A DNA stretch of 64,000 nucleotides from Streptomyces composti. Lineage in GTDB: Bacteria > Actinomycetota > Actinomycetes > Streptomycetales > Streptomycetaceae. This document shows positions 1-8,799 of this stretch, in pieces (the first letter of the stretch is position 1; the number at the start of each line of letters is the position of its first letter). The stretch lies in assembly GCF_012034205.1 (NCBI RefSeq), contig NZ_JAATEM010000023.1, forward strand, positions 62,001 through 126,000, read 5' to 3'. The notes beneath the pieces were generated by a model. The model did no database searches. It was not told the DNA's origin and saw nothing but the letters and a program-made list of their open reading frames with translations. The translations under genes were made by a program, and so were the position numbers.

Positions 1-1
1 C

Positions 2-2155
2 ATCCGGGCCCGCGACCTGGAGGCGCTGTGCATCTGGGGGCCCGGCCACGGCGGGCCCTCCGTCCTCGCCAACTCCTGGCTGGAGGGCACCTACGGCGAG
101 ACCTACCCGGACGTCGGCCGGGACGCGGCCGGCATGGCACGCCTGTTCCGGCAGTTCTCCTTCCCCGGCGGCGTGCCCAGCCATGTCGCCCCCGAGGTCC
201 CCGGCTCCGTCCACGAGGGCGGCGAGCTCGGCTACTCCCTCGCCCACGCCTACGGAGCCGCGTTCGACAACCCCGGCCTTGTGGTGGCCTGCGTGATCGG
301 CGACGGCGAGGCCGAGACCGGCCCGCTCGCCGCCTCCTGGCACTCCAACAAGTTCCTCGACCCCGTCCACGACGGCGCCGTCCTGCCGATCCTGCACCTC
401 AACGGCTACAAGATCGCCAACCCCACCGTCCTCGCCCGCCTCCCCGAGCCCGAGCTCGAGGAACTGCTGCGCGGCTACAACCACGACCCGATCACGGTGA
501 GCGGCGACGACCCGGCCACCGTCCACCGGGCCATGGCCGTCGCCATGGACACCGCCCTCGACCGCATCGCCGCGGCCCAGCGCGCCGCCCGCGAGCACGG
601 CGCAACCGAGCGGGTCCGCTGGCCGGTGATCGTGCTGCGCACGCCGAAGGGCTGGACCGGCCCCGCCGAGGTGGACGGCGAACCCGTCGAGAACACCTGG
701 CGCTCCCACCAGGTGCCGCTGCCCGGCGTCCGCGAGAACCCCGAGCACCTGCGGCAGCTCGAGGCCTGGCTGAAGTCGTACCGCCCCGAAGAGCTCTTCG
801 ACGCCGACGGCCGGCCCGTCGGTGAGGTCCTCGCCTGCGTTCCCGAGGGCGACCGCCGTCTCGGCGCCACCCCGCACGCCAACGGCGGCCGGCTGCTGCG
901 CGAACTGCCGCTGCCGGACCTCGACGAGTTCGCCGTCCCCGTGGACAAACCCGGCACCACCCTGCACGAACCCACCCGCGTCCTCGGCGGCCTGCTCGCC
1001 CGGGTGATGCGGGACACCGAGGCCCGCCGGGACTTCCGGCTGGTCGGCCCCGACGAGACCGCCTCCAACCGCCTCGACGCCGTCTTCGACGCCAGCGGCA
1101 AGGCCTGGCAGGAGCGCACCCTCGCCGTCGACGAGCACCTCGACCGGCACGGCCGCGTCATGGAGATCCTCTCCGAGCACATGTGCCAGGGCTGGCTCGA
1201 GGGCTATCTGCTCACCGGGCGGCACGGCCTGTTCTCCTGCTACGAGGCGTTCGTGCACATCGTCGACTCGATGGTCAACCAGCACATCAAATGGCTGCGC
1301 ACCTCGCGCGAACTGACCTGGCGCGCCCCGATCGCCTCCCTCAACTACCTGCTCACCTCGCACGTCTGGCGCCAGGACCACAACGGCTTCTCCCACCAGG
1401 ACCCCGGCTTCGTCGACCACGTGCTCAACAAGAGTCCGGGGGTCGTCCGGGTCTACCTCCCCCCGGACACCAACACCCTCCTCTCCGTCGCCGACCACGC
1501 CCTGCGCAGCCGCGACTACGTCAATGTCATCGTGGCCGGCAAGCAGCCCTGCCACGACTGGCTGACCATGGACGCCGCCCGCGCCCACTGCGCCCGCGGC
1601 GCCGGCGTCTGGGAGTGGGCCGGCACCGAGAACGGCGGCGAGCCCGACGTGGTCCTCGCCTGTGCCGGCGACGTCCCCACCCAGGAGGTCCTGGCCGCGG
1701 CCCAGCTGCTGCGCCGCCATCTGCCCCGGCTCGCGGTCCGTGTCGTCAACGTGGTCGACATCGCCCGGCTGATGCCCCGCGAGGAGCACCCGCACGGCAT
1801 GACCGACCACGAGTACGACGGCCTTTTCACCACGGACAAGCCGGTGATCTTCGCCTACCACGGCTACCCGTGGCTGATCCACCGCCTCGCCTACCGCCGC
1901 ACCGGCCACCGGCACCTGCACGTCCGCGGCTACAAGGAGTCCGGCACCACCACCACGCCCTTCGACATGGTGGTCCGCAACGACCTCGACCGGTACCGGC
2001 TCGTCATGGACGTCATCGACCGGGTGCCCGGCCTCGCCGTCCGCGCCAACGCCGTGCGCCAGCGCATGGCCGACGCCCGCACCCGTCACCACGCGTACAT
2101 CCGTGAGCACGGCACCGACATGCCCGAGGTCGCCGAGTGGAGCTGGAACCCGTGA
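2..2155 (+). CDS. phosphoketolase, 5' end cut by window edge
   Basis: Thiamine-diphosphate phosphoketolase (XFP family), which cleaves xylulose-5-P and/or fructose-6-P with phosphate to acetyl-P plus an aldose phosphate in the cytoplasm. The open frame runs from base 2 without a start; 717 codons are visible against about 790 usual, so roughly 75 N-terminal residues lie outside. Seen: GPGHGGP at bases 38-58, the ThDP motif GDGEAETG near base 300 followed by a conserved NGYKIANPT, and later FSHQDPGF and KQPCHDW, all family hallmarks. The next gene, dedA, follows after about 107 bases and is probably separate. Which sugar phosphate is preferred cannot be read from the sequence. Confidence 0.95.
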   Translation: MRARDLEALCIWGPGHGGPSVLANSWLEGTYGETYPDVGRDAAGMARLFRQFSFPGGVPSHVAPEVPGSVHEGGELGYSLAHAYGAAFDNPGLVVACVIGDGEAETGPLAASWHSNKFLDPVHDGAVLPILHLNGYKIANPTVLARLPEPELEELLRGYNHDPITVSGDDPATVHRAMAVAMDTALDRIAAAQRAAREHGATERVRWPVIVLRTPKGWTGPAEVDGEPVENTWRSHQVPLPGVRENPEHLRQLEAWLKSYRPEELFDADGRPVGEVLACVPEGDRRLGATPHANGGRLLRELPLPDLDEFAVPVDKPGTTLHEPTRVLGGLLARVMRDTEARRDFRLVGPDETASNRLDAVFDASGKAWQERTLAVDEHLDRHGRVMEILSEHMCQGWLEGYLLTGRHGLFSCYEAFVHIVDSMVNQHIKWLRTSRELTWRAPIASLNYLLTSHVWRQDHNGFSHQDPGFVDHVLNKSPGVVRVYLPPDTNTLLSVADHALRSRDYVNVIVAGKQPCHDWLTMDAARAHCARGAGVWEWAGTENGGEPDVVLACAGDVPTQEVLAAAQLLRRHLPRLAVRVVNVVDIARLMPREEHPHGMTDHEYDGLFTTDKPVIFAYHGYPWLIHRLAYRRTGHRHLHVRGYKESGTTTTPFDMVVRNDLDRYRLVMDVIDRVPGLAVRANAVRQRMADARTRHHAYIREHGTDMPEVAEWSWNP

Positions 2156-2262
2156 GCGCCGGGTGCCCTCTTGTGAACCGGTAGGCTGCACGGGCCGCCC
2201 GCCCCGACCGGCGCGCGGCCCGCAGACAGAGAACGCAGCTCGGGGATCGGAAGGAATCGGCG

Positions 2263-2940
2263 TTGCACGTCCAGGAATGGCTCGAGACCGTGCCCGCGGT
2301 CGCCGTCTACGCGCTGGTGGGAGTGGTCATCGGACTGGAGAGCCTGGGCATTCCGCTGCCGGGTGAGATCATCCTGGTCTCCTCGGCCCTGCTCGCCTCC
2401 CAGCACGGCGACATCGACCCGGTGATCCTCGGCGCCTGCGCCACCGCCGGCGCGATCATCGGCGACTCCATCGGCTACGCCATCGGTCGCAAGGGCGGAC
2501 GCCCGCTGCTCGCCTGGCTCGGCAGGAAGTTCCCCCGCCACTTCAGCGAGGGGCACATCGCCACCGCCGAGCGCTCCTTCCAGAAGTGGGGCATGTGGGC
2601 CGTCTTCTTCGGCCGTTTCGTCGCACTGCTGCGCATCTTCGCCGGCCCGCTGGCGGGCGTGCTGCGCATGCCGTACTGGAAGTTCCTCACCGCCAACGTC
2701 CTCGGCGGCATCCTCTGGGCGGGCGGTACCACGGCCGTCATCTACTACGTGGGCATCGTCGCCGAGGCCTGGCTGAAGCGCTTCTCCTGGCTGGGCCTGG
2801 TGGCGGCGGTCCTCATCGGCCTCACGTCCATGCTGGTCCTGAAGCGCAAGGCGAAGAAGGCACAGACGGCACAGACGGCGGAGACGGCGGCCGGGGCGGA
2901 AGCGGCGACGCGCGAGACCGCCACCGCCACCACGGACTGA
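2263..2940 (+). CDS. DedA family membrane protein
   Basis: DedA/SNARE-associated (VTT) integral membrane protein of 225 residues. The family is linked to undecaprenyl-phosphate or phospholipid flipping and membrane homeostasis. Seen: GIPLPGEIIL near residues 28-37, a G-rich second segment with GDSIGYAIGR, and the core FGRFVALLRIFAGPLAG followed by conserved MPYWKFL, then two hydrophobic helices and a Lys- then Ala/Thr-rich hydrophilic tail. The start is TTG at 2263, preceded by the Shine-Dalgarno-like GGAAGGAA; an ATG further in would remove part of the first helix. The substrate is unknown. Confidence 0.92.
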   Translation: MHVQEWLETVPAVAVYALVGVVIGLESLGIPLPGEIILVSSALLASQHGDIDPVILGACATAGAIIGDSIGYAIGRKGGRPLLAWLGRKFPRHFSEGHIATAERSFQKWGMWAVFFGRFVALLRIFAGPLAGVLRMPYWKFLTANVLGGILWAGGTTAVIYYVGIVAEAWLKRFSWLGLVAAVLIGLTSMLVLKRKAKKAQTAQTAETAAGAEAATRETATATTD

Positions 2941-3000
2941 CCCTGGCGGGCGCCCCGCACCCGGACGCGCCCGCGCGGCCGTGGCGCCCGCCGGCCGAGC

Positions 3001-3026
3001 GCCACCGGGCGCCCGCGCCCGGTGGC
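3001..3026. terminator. bidirectional stem-loop between convergent genes
   Basis: Perfect 11-bp inverted repeat GCCACCGGGCG / CGCCCGGTGGC with a 4-base loop, in the 113-base gap between dedA (+) and the gamma-carbonic anhydrase gene (-). There is no U tract, as is usual for Streptomyces terminators. Placement and stem strength support termination of both genes. Confidence 0.7.
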
Positions 3027-3053
3027 CGCGCGGGGCAGCCCCCGTGTCCTCGC

Positions 3054-3584
3054 CTACGCCCGGAACTCGTCCCGGTGCGTGCGCGCCAGGTCCGTGTACA
3101 CGGCGCCGTTCAGGGTGAGCCCCTCGCGTTCCTCCGCGGTCAGCTCGCGCCTCACCTTCGCCGGGACGCCGGCGACCAGGGAGCCCGCGGGCACGACCAT
3201 GCCCTGCGGGATTAGGGCCTGAGCGGCGACGAGGGAGCCGGCGCCGATCACCGCGCCGTTCAGCACCGTCGCACCCATGCCGATCAGGCAGTCGTCCTCG
3301 ACGGTCGCCCCGTGCACCACCGCGTTGTGGCCGATGGAGACCCGCTCACCGACCCGCACCGGGAACCCCGGGTCGGCGTGCAGCGTGCAGTTGTCCTGCA
3401 CATTGCTGCCGGCGCCCACGGAGATCGACTCCACGTCGCCCCGCAGCACCGCGCCGTACCAGACACTCGCCCCCGCCTCCAGGGTCACGTCCCCGACCAC
3501 GGACGCGGTCGGCGCCACGAACGCCTCCGGGTCCACCTTCGGTTCCCTGCCGCCCACACCGGTGATCAGCGCCTCGTGCGTCAT
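3054..3584 (-). CDS. gamma-carbonic anhydrase family protein
   Basis: Left-handed beta-helix (hexapeptide repeat) protein of 176 residues, gamma-class carbonic anhydrase/PaaY-YrdA type. The three putative zinc ligands are present with family spacing: H69 (TLHAD), H86 and H91 (IGHNAVVHG). Hexapeptide turns continue to about residue 145, then a short helix. The ATG at 3584 is preceded by GAGGAGGC; a longer frame to 3623 lacks such a site. Many homologues have no measured anhydrase activity, so zinc binding is better supported than catalysis. Transcribed divergently from the acyltransferase at 3691. Confidence 0.9.
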   Translation of the reverse strand: MTHEALITGVGGREPKVDPEAFVAPTASVVGDVTLEAGASVWYGAVLRGDVESISVGAGSNVQDNCTLHADPGFPVRVGERVSIGHNAVVHGATVEDDCLIGMGATVLNGAVIGAGSLVAAQALIPQGMVVPAGSLVAGVPAKVRRELTAEEREGLTLNGAVYTDLARTHRDEFRA

Positions 3585-3690
3585 CTCGCCTCCTCGTCGG
3601 TCCGAGAACGAACCGTACGTCACACCCGTGGGGTGAAGATCACAGCCCCCGGACGGCCCGGCGGCATCGTCCGCTCAGTACGGTGAATCC

Positions 3691-4455
3691 GTGCCGAAGA
3701 GCAAGAACACGTTCTCGTCCTGGCCGCGCCGCCTCGCGCAGCGCGCGGTCCATGCGGGCTGGGCGTGGATCCAGCGCACGGGCTCGGTGACCGCCGACAA
3801 CCCCGGCCGGCTGCGCTTCGGCGCGATCGGCGAGTCCACCCGCCTGGCGTTCCCGCTCGGCACCGTCTTCGGCGAACCCTGGATCCACCTCGGCTCGCAC
3901 TGCATCATCGGCGAGCAGGTCACCCTCACCGCCGGACTCATGCCCGACCTGGATCTCGGCCCCGAGCCGATCCTGCGCATCGGCGACGGCGTCGTCCTCG
4001 GACGCGGCAGCCACGTCATCGCCGACACCAGCGTCACCATCGGCAGCGACTGCTACTTCGGCCCGTACGTCTACATCACCTCCACCAACCACTCCTACGA
4101 CGACCCGCACCAGCCCATCGGCAAGCAGTGGCCCCGGATGGAGCCCGTGGAGATCGGGCCGGGCTGCTGGATCGGCACCGGCGCGGTGATCCTGCCGGGC
4201 GCGCGCATCGGCCGGAACGTGGTGGTGGCCGCGGGCGCGGTGGTCCGGGGCACGGTGCCCGACCATGCCGTGGTCGCCGGTGCCCCCGCCCGCGTGGTCC
4301 GGCGCTGGACGCCCGCCGACGGCTGGCAGCCGCCCCTGCGCACGCCCGCCCCGGTACCGATCCCGGAGGGGACCACTCCGGACCAGCTGCGGGCGCTGTC
4401 CGGACTCGGCGACGCGGACATCGAGCGGCTGGCGGAGCTGGAACCGGAAGGCTGA
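3691..4455 (+). CDS. acyltransferase with hexapeptide repeats
   Basis: Hexapeptide-repeat O-acyltransferase of 254 residues (CysE/LacA/WbbJ-like fold). Two N-terminal helices with basic residues (WPRRLAQRAVHAGWAWIQR) are followed by beta-helix turns. The conserved TSTNHSYDD at about residues 130-138 contains the usual catalytic His, and the GAVILPGARIGRN and GAPARVVRRW stretches close the domain. GTG start at 3691. The C-terminal 45 residues are Pro-rich. Family members acetylate sugars or cell-envelope glycans with acetyl-CoA; no neighbour names the acceptor. Confidence 0.85.
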   Translation: MPKSKNTFSSWPRRLAQRAVHAGWAWIQRTGSVTADNPGRLRFGAIGESTRLAFPLGTVFGEPWIHLGSHCIIGEQVTLTAGLMPDLDLGPEPILRIGDGVVLGRGSHVIADTSVTIGSDCYFGPYVYITSTNHSYDDPHQPIGKQWPRMEPVEIGPGCWIGTGAVILPGARIGRNVVVAAGAVVRGTVPDHAVVAGAPARVVRRWTPADGWQPPLRTPAPVPIPEGTTPDQLRALSGLGDADIERLAELEPEG

Positions 4456-4497
4456 TCCACCCCGCGCCCCGCCGTACCGCCCCGCAGTACAGTTCGC

Positions 4498-4513
4498 TGC
4501 ACGGACAGGTGCA
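4498..4513. promoter_or_regulatory. candidate operator upstream of the XRE-cupin gene
   Basis: Inverted repeat TGCAC-N6-GTGCA, about 125 bases before the GTG of the XRE-cupin regulator and 42 bases after the acyltransferase stop. Autoregulation is common for this regulator type, so it may be the binding site; that is inference from placement only. Confidence 0.3.
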
Positions 4514-4639
4514 TCCGATGCCACCACGTGCGCCGGACCGCGGTCCCGCCGCAGTCGGCACACACGGCCGCGCCTCCCGCACCGCAGAACCGCCGGCGCA
4601 CCCGCCGGCCCGCACGGAAGTGAACCGAACGGACCCATC

Positions 4640-5212
4640 GTGACGGACCTCGAGCTGCTCACCCAGTCCCTCGCGCGCAACGTCAGGCGCTGGCGCACCG
4701 AGCGCGGCTTCACCCTGGACGCGCTCGCCGCCCGCGCCGGAGTGAGCCGCGGCATGCTCATCCAGATCGAACAGGCCCGCACCAATCCCAGCATCGGCAC
4801 CGTCGTCAAGATCGGGGACGCCCTCGGCGTCAGCGTCCCCACGCTGCTCGACTACGAGCGCGGCCCGCAGGTCCGTGTCGTCCCCGCCGATCAGGCGGTG
4901 CGCCTGTGGCACACCGAGGCAGGCAGCTGGAACCGGCTGCTCGTCGGCACCGAGGCTCCCGGACCGCTGGAGATGTGGGACTGGCGGCTGATGCCGGGCG
5001 AGTCCAGCGACTCCGACCCTCACCCGGCCGGCACCTTCGAGCTGCTGCACGTCACCGCCGGCGAACTCACCCTCACCGTGGACGGCGAGGAGCACCGGGT
5101 GCCGGCGGGCGCCAGCGCCTCCTTCGAGGCCAATGTCCCGCACGTCTACGGCAACCGGGGCGATGTGCCGATGGAGATGGTGCTGACCGTCTCCGTGCCG
5201 CCCGTCCACTGA
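4640..5212 (+). CDS. XRE family regulator with C-terminal cupin
   Basis: Transcriptional regulator of 190 residues. Residues 10-65 form an XRE helix-turn-helix (DALAARAGVSRGMLIQIE), and residues 115-187 a cupin_2 barrel (HPAGTFELLHVTAGELTLTVDG) that in relatives binds a small effector or a metal. The GTG at 4640 immediately precedes the HTH; an open frame further upstream lacks family similarity. The downstream YbaK-type gene starts 31 bases later in the same direction and may be co-transcribed. Effector unknown. Confidence 0.88.
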   Translation: MTDLELLTQSLARNVRRWRTERGFTLDALAARAGVSRGMLIQIEQARTNPSIGTVVKIGDALGVSVPTLLDYERGPQVRVVPADQAVRLWHTEAGSWNRLLVGTEAPGPLEMWDWRLMPGESSDSDPHPAGTFELLHVTAGELTLTVDGEEHRVPAGASASFEANVPHVYGNRGDVPMEMVLTVSVPPVH

Positions 5213-5243
5213 CCCGTCCGCCCAGGTGGGTTACGGTGCGGTC

Positions 5244-5798
5244 ATGCGCGCACCGATCGGAGACTTCGACCACGCCACCCCCGCCCCCGAGTGCCTCGAC
5301 GAGCTCGCCCCGCCGGTCGCCGCCGCCGTCCGCGCCTGGAGCGGCAGCGTGCCCGCCGAACAGATCGTCTACGTGGACACCGACCCGCGCTGGGCGGACA
5401 CCGCCGTCTTCGTCGAGCACTACGGGCAGGACCTGCTGGACAAGTCGGCCAACTGCGTGATCGTGGCCGCCAAACGGGGCGGCGAGCGCACCCTCGCCGC
5501 ATGCCTGGTCCTGTCCACCACCCGGGTCGACGTCAACAATGTGGTGCGCCGCCAACTGGGCGCCCGCAAGGCGTCGTTCGCCCCGATGGAGACGGCCACG
5601 GGGGAGACCGGCATGGAGTACGGCGGCATCACCCCGATCGGCCTGCCGGACGGCTGGCCCCTCCTGGTGGACGCGGCCGTCGCCGACCTGCCGTACGCCC
5701 TCGTCGGCAGCGGCCGCCGCAGGGGCAAGCTGCTGGTCCCGGGCAAGGCCTTCGCCGAACTGCCCAACGCGGTCGTCCTGGAGGGTCTCGGCATCTGA
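5244..5798 (+). CDS. YbaK/EbsC family aminoacyl-tRNA deacylase-like protein
   Basis: YbaK/EbsC-domain protein of 184 residues. The family trans-edits mischarged tRNAs, for example Cys- or Ala-tRNAPro. Seen: KSANCVIVAAKRGGERTLAA in the central strand, and VDVNNVVRRQLGARKASFA, which carries the conserved Lys used in substrate binding, followed by TGMEYGGITPIGLP, the family GG(I/V)xP loop. ATG at 5244; GTG at 5226 is also in frame but poorly placed. The stop is followed after one base by a strong terminator hairpin. The substrate tRNA cannot be predicted. Confidence 0.88.
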   Translation: MRAPIGDFDHATPAPECLDELAPPVAAAVRAWSGSVPAEQIVYVDTDPRWADTAVFVEHYGQDLLDKSANCVIVAAKRGGERTLAACLVLSTTRVDVNNVVRRQLGARKASFAPMETATGETGMEYGGITPIGLPDGWPLLVDAAVADLPYALVGSGRRRGKLLVPGKAFAELPNAVVLEGLGI

Positions 5799-5826
5799 CC
5801 GGTACGGCCGGCGGCGGCCGTACCGG
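5799..5826 (+). terminator. strong terminator stem-loop
   Basis: Perfect 12-bp inverted repeat CCGGTACGGCCG / CGGCCGTACCGG with a GCGG loop, starting at the base after the YbaK-type stop codon. It lies between convergent genes and could serve both, though it is closest to the plus-strand gene. The remaining bases to 6009 show nothing I can support. Confidence 0.8.
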
Positions 5827-6009
5827 GCCGCACGAGCACCCCCTCGGGCGGTACCGTTCCCTCCCGCCTCCACCACGAGTTGACGGGCCGTCATCACCGG
5901 GTCCGCCCGCAGCAGTTCCCGGTGACGGACCTGATGCCGCTCCGGGCCCCGCACCGCGCATGCCTCGGTCACGCGGGCGCGGGCGTGCTGTTGGACGAAC
6001 TCCCGCGGG

Positions 6010-6432
6010 TCAACCGCGCTGGGGGAGCCCGAGCCGGGGGATCTCGATCGCCGGGCAGCGGTCCATCACCATCTCCAGGCCCGCCGCGCGGGTCCGCTCG
6101 TAGGCCGCCTCGTCGATCACGCCGAGCTGGAACCAGACGGCCTTGGCGCCCCTGGCCACCGCCTCGTCCGCGACGGCGCCGGCGAGGTCGCTGTTGACGA
6201 ACACGTCCACGACGTCCACATCGAAGGGGATGTCGGCGAGCGAGGGGTAGCCCTGCTCGCCGTGCACGGTCTCGGCCTTGGGGTGCACGGGGACCACGCG
6301 CTTGCCGAACCTCTGCAGCACCTGGGCGACGCCGTACGCGGCGCGCCGCCGGTTGTTCGACAGCCCCACCACGGCCCAGGTGTCACCCAGCTCGGTGAGG
6401 ATCTTGCGGACCGTTGCATCGTCGCCGTACAC
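6010..6432 (-). CDS. CoA-binding protein
   Basis: CoA_binding_2 domain protein of 140 residues with a Rossmann-like fold. Seen: TWAVVGLSNNRRRAAYGVAQ at the nucleotide-binding turn, VVPVHPKAETVHG in the second strand, and VVDVFVNSDLAGAVADEA. These match the stand-alone YccU/YmeI-type family. The start is GTG at 6432; a longer frame upstream has low-complexity composition unlike the family. The biochemical role is unknown; some relatives bind CoA and form mixed disulfides. Confidence 0.88.
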   Translation of the reverse strand: MYGDDATVRKILTELGDTWAVVGLSNNRRRAAYGVAQVLQRFGKRVVPVHPKAETVHGEQGYPSLADIPFDVDVVDVFVNSDLAGAVADEAVARGAKAVWFQLGVIDEAAYERTRAAGLEMVMDRCPAIEIPRLGLPQRG

Positions 6433-6653
6433 CGTGCGCCTCCCGGGACGTGATGAGCCGTAAAAGACCGTGCACGGGCGACAACCGCGCCGGAGGCCCG
6501 GTGATTCCCGGCGCCCGGCGAGGATGTGCCGCCCCCGCCGTGCGCGGCCCGCGGCCCGCGCCCCGACCACGCCCTCGTCGAATACCGCAACGAGTGCCCG
6601 AAAAGCCGAGCGAGATGCCTGCACGCGGGCGCTCGCGCGCCTACGCTCGGCTC

Positions 6654-7385
6654 GTGCTGCGCATCACCGACGCCCGAACCGGCGCACTCGTGGACGCCGC
6701 CCCCGCCAGGCGGGGGCTGACCCGCATCGAGGCCCACACCAGTGGCTTCGACCCCACGAATCTGCGGGTCCTGCTCGTCGCCGACCTCCTGGTGCGTGCC
6801 CTGGAACTCGGCGGCACCCCGGTGTGGGCGATGCTCTCCGGCGAACGCGAACGCGCCGAGCTGCGCGCCGCGGGCGCGGCCCTCGGTGTGCGGCCCCTGG
6901 AGGACGCGCACGACGCCGGGACCGGGCTGGGCGAGGCGCAGGTGCTGCACGTCCTCGCCGACGACAGCGCCGCGGCGCCCGAAGGGGTGCGCGTGGCGGT
7001 GGCTCCGGCGCACGGCGAGGGGATCCCCGGCGCATCCGACGGCACGGACCCCGCAGCCCTCCGGCTCGCTCTGCTCTCCCGTCCCCGCGGCACGGCCGTG
7101 CGGCTCGGCGCCGAGGACCTGGACGAGGCCGCCAGGACCCTCGCCGAGTGGCGCGGCGCGGTCGCCGGCTGGGCGCACCACCCCTCGCGGCCCATTCCCG
7201 ACCCGGTGCGCGCCGACCTGCGTGCCGCCTGGGAGAACGACCTGGACGTGCCCGGAGTCCTGCGCGTGCTGCGCGAGGTGGCGAGCGTCCCCGGCATCCC
7301 GGACGGCGCCCGCTTCGAGACGTACGCCTACGCCGACCGGCTGCTCGGCGTCGACCTCACCCGCGACCTCGGGACCCCGGCATGA
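6654..7385 (+). CDS. degenerate cysteinyl-tRNA synthetase/MshC-like protein
   Basis: Protein of 243 residues not firmly assigned to a function. Its N-terminal part (HTSGFDPTNLRVLLVADLLV, residues 28-47) aligns by eye with the first Rossmann strand and helix of CysS/MshC, but the HIGH motif is replaced and no KMSKS is visible. The C-terminal part (AAWENDLDVPGVLRVLREVA) resembles the helical region of those enzymes. The length is about 60% of MshC. The stop overlaps the start of the SixA-like gene (ATGA), so the two are probably translationally coupled. Likely non-catalytic as a ligase; it could be a binding or regulatory paralogue. GTG start at 6654. Confidence 0.65.
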   Translation: MLRITDARTGALVDAAPARRGLTRIEAHTSGFDPTNLRVLLVADLLVRALELGGTPVWAMLSGERERAELRAAGAALGVRPLEDAHDAGTGLGEAQVLHVLADDSAAAPEGVRVAVAPAHGEGIPGASDGTDPAALRLALLSRPRGTAVRLGAEDLDEAARTLAEWRGAVAGWAHHPSRPIPDPVRADLRAAWENDLDVPGVLRVLREVASVPGIPDGARFETYAYADRLLGVDLTRDLGTPA

Positions 7386-7921
7386 CCGGACCCTCGGAGA
7401 CCGGGCCGCCGCGCCGGCTCGTGGTGCTGCGCCACGCCAAGTCGGCCCGGCCGGAAGGCGTCGCCGACCACGAGCGCCCGCTGGCACCGCGCGGGCTCAG
7501 GGACGCGCCCGCCGCCGGACGGGCCCTGGCCGCGGCCGGTCTGCTGCCCGGTCTCGCCGTCTGCTCCACGGCCGTGCGCGCCCGCCGCACCTGGGAACTG
7601 GCCGCGGGGGAGTGGGCGACGGTGCCGCCGGTCCGCTACGACCGTCGCCTGTACGGTGCCGGCACCGCGGACCTGCTCGCCGTGGTCCGCGAGGCGCCCG
7701 AGGAGGTCCGCACGCTCCTGCTGGTCGGCCACAACCCCGGCCTGGAGGAACTGGTCCTGGAGCTGGCGGGCGACGCGGTCGGCGACACCCTCGCGGCCGT
7801 CCGCACCAAGTTCCCCACCGCGGCCGTCGCCGTCCTCGCCTGGCACGGCACCGCCTGGCGGGACCTGGACACCGGCGGCGCGCTCCTGACCTCGGTGACC
7901 GTCCCGCGAGGGACCCACTAG
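7382..7921 (+). CDS. SixA-like histidine phosphatase
   Basis: Histidine phosphatase superfamily protein of 179 residues, SixA branch. The catalytic RHA motif is at residues 17-19 (VVLRHAKSARPEG), a second conserved Arg lies in CSTAVRARRTWELA, and the late His in LLVGHNPGLEELVLEL. In E. coli SixA removes phosphate from His of phosphotransfer proteins; the actinobacterial members are unassigned. The ATG overlaps the upstream stop by four bases. The partner substrate may be connected with the coupled CysS-like protein, which is inference from gene order. Confidence 0.9.
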   Translation: MTGPSETGPPRRLVVLRHAKSARPEGVADHERPLAPRGLRDAPAAGRALAAAGLLPGLAVCSTAVRARRTWELAAGEWATVPPVRYDRRLYGAGTADLLAVVREAPEEVRTLLLVGHNPGLEELVLELAGDAVGDTLAAVRTKFPTAAVAVLAWHGTAWRDLDTGGALLTSVTVPRGTH

Positions 7922-7979
7922 CCAGGGACCCACCAGCCCGGACGCGCCGCCCCCGGGCGGGCGCGCATAGGCTGGTCCG

Positions 7980-8606
7980 ATGCAGGACGAGTACCGCACC
8001 GTCGCCCGCCCGGGTGTGCACGAGACCGAGATCAACCGTTCCCGTTTCCTGTGCTCCCTCGCCCCGGCCGCCACCGAACAGGAGGCGCAGGAGTTCATCG
8101 CCGCCGTCCGCAAGGAGCACGCCGACGCCACCCACAACTGCTGGGCCTACGTCATCGGCGCCGACGCCTCCGTGCAGAAGGCCAGCGACGACGGCGAACC
8201 CGGCGGCACCGCCGGGGTGCCCATGCTGCAGATGCTGCTGCGCCGCGACATGCGCTACGTCGTCGCCGTGGTCACCCGCTACTTCGGGGGGGTCAAGCTC
8301 GGCGCGGGCGGCCTGATCCGCGCCTACGGGGGCGCCGTCGGTGAGGCGCTCGACGCCCTCGGCACCGTCACCCGGCGCCGCTTCCGGCTGGCCACCGTCA
8401 CCGTCGACCACCAGCGGGCCGGCAAGATCCAGAACGATCTGCGCGCCACCGGACGCGAGGTGCGCGACGTGCGCTACGGCGAGCAGGTCACCATCGAGAT
8501 CGGGCTGCCCGACGCGGACGTGGACGCCTTCCGCGCCTGGCTGGCCGATGCCACCGCCGGGACCGCGGGATTCGAACTGGGCGGGGAGGCGTACGGGGAC
8601 GCCTGA
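7980..8606 (+). CDS. YigZ/IMPACT family protein
   Basis: Protein of 208 residues with the UPF0029/IMPACT N-terminal domain (residues 15-125) and a DUF1949 ferredoxin-like C-terminal domain (about 135-200). Seen: INRSRFLCSLAPA, CWAYVIGADASVQKASDDGEPGGTAGVPML (cited as a region) and VTRYFGGVKLGAGGLIRAYG, the family signature. IMPACT relatives modulate translation-linked stress signalling; the bacterial role is unclear. ATG at 7980, 58 bases after the SixA-like stop. Confidence 0.92.
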   Translation: MQDEYRTVARPGVHETEINRSRFLCSLAPAATEQEAQEFIAAVRKEHADATHNCWAYVIGADASVQKASDDGEPGGTAGVPMLQMLLRRDMRYVVAVVTRYFGGVKLGAGGLIRAYGGAVGEALDALGTVTRRRFRLATVTVDHQRAGKIQNDLRATGREVRDVRYGEQVTIEIGLPDADVDAFRAWLADATAGTAGFELGGEAYGDA

Positions 8607-8799
8607 GCCCGCCCGGCCCGCGCCGCGCGGCGGCCGTGCCGGGCGGCGGCCGAGCCTGCCCGAACCGGCGGCACCCGACGTGCACTCCGGGTGCATGGCG
8701 GACGTACTGGGTGAGATGTGACGGTGTGAACGCCGTGAACGGTGGCGATACGGGAGCAACCGCCCGTGCTGTCGGACCCGGCGGTTAGTCTCGGGGATC

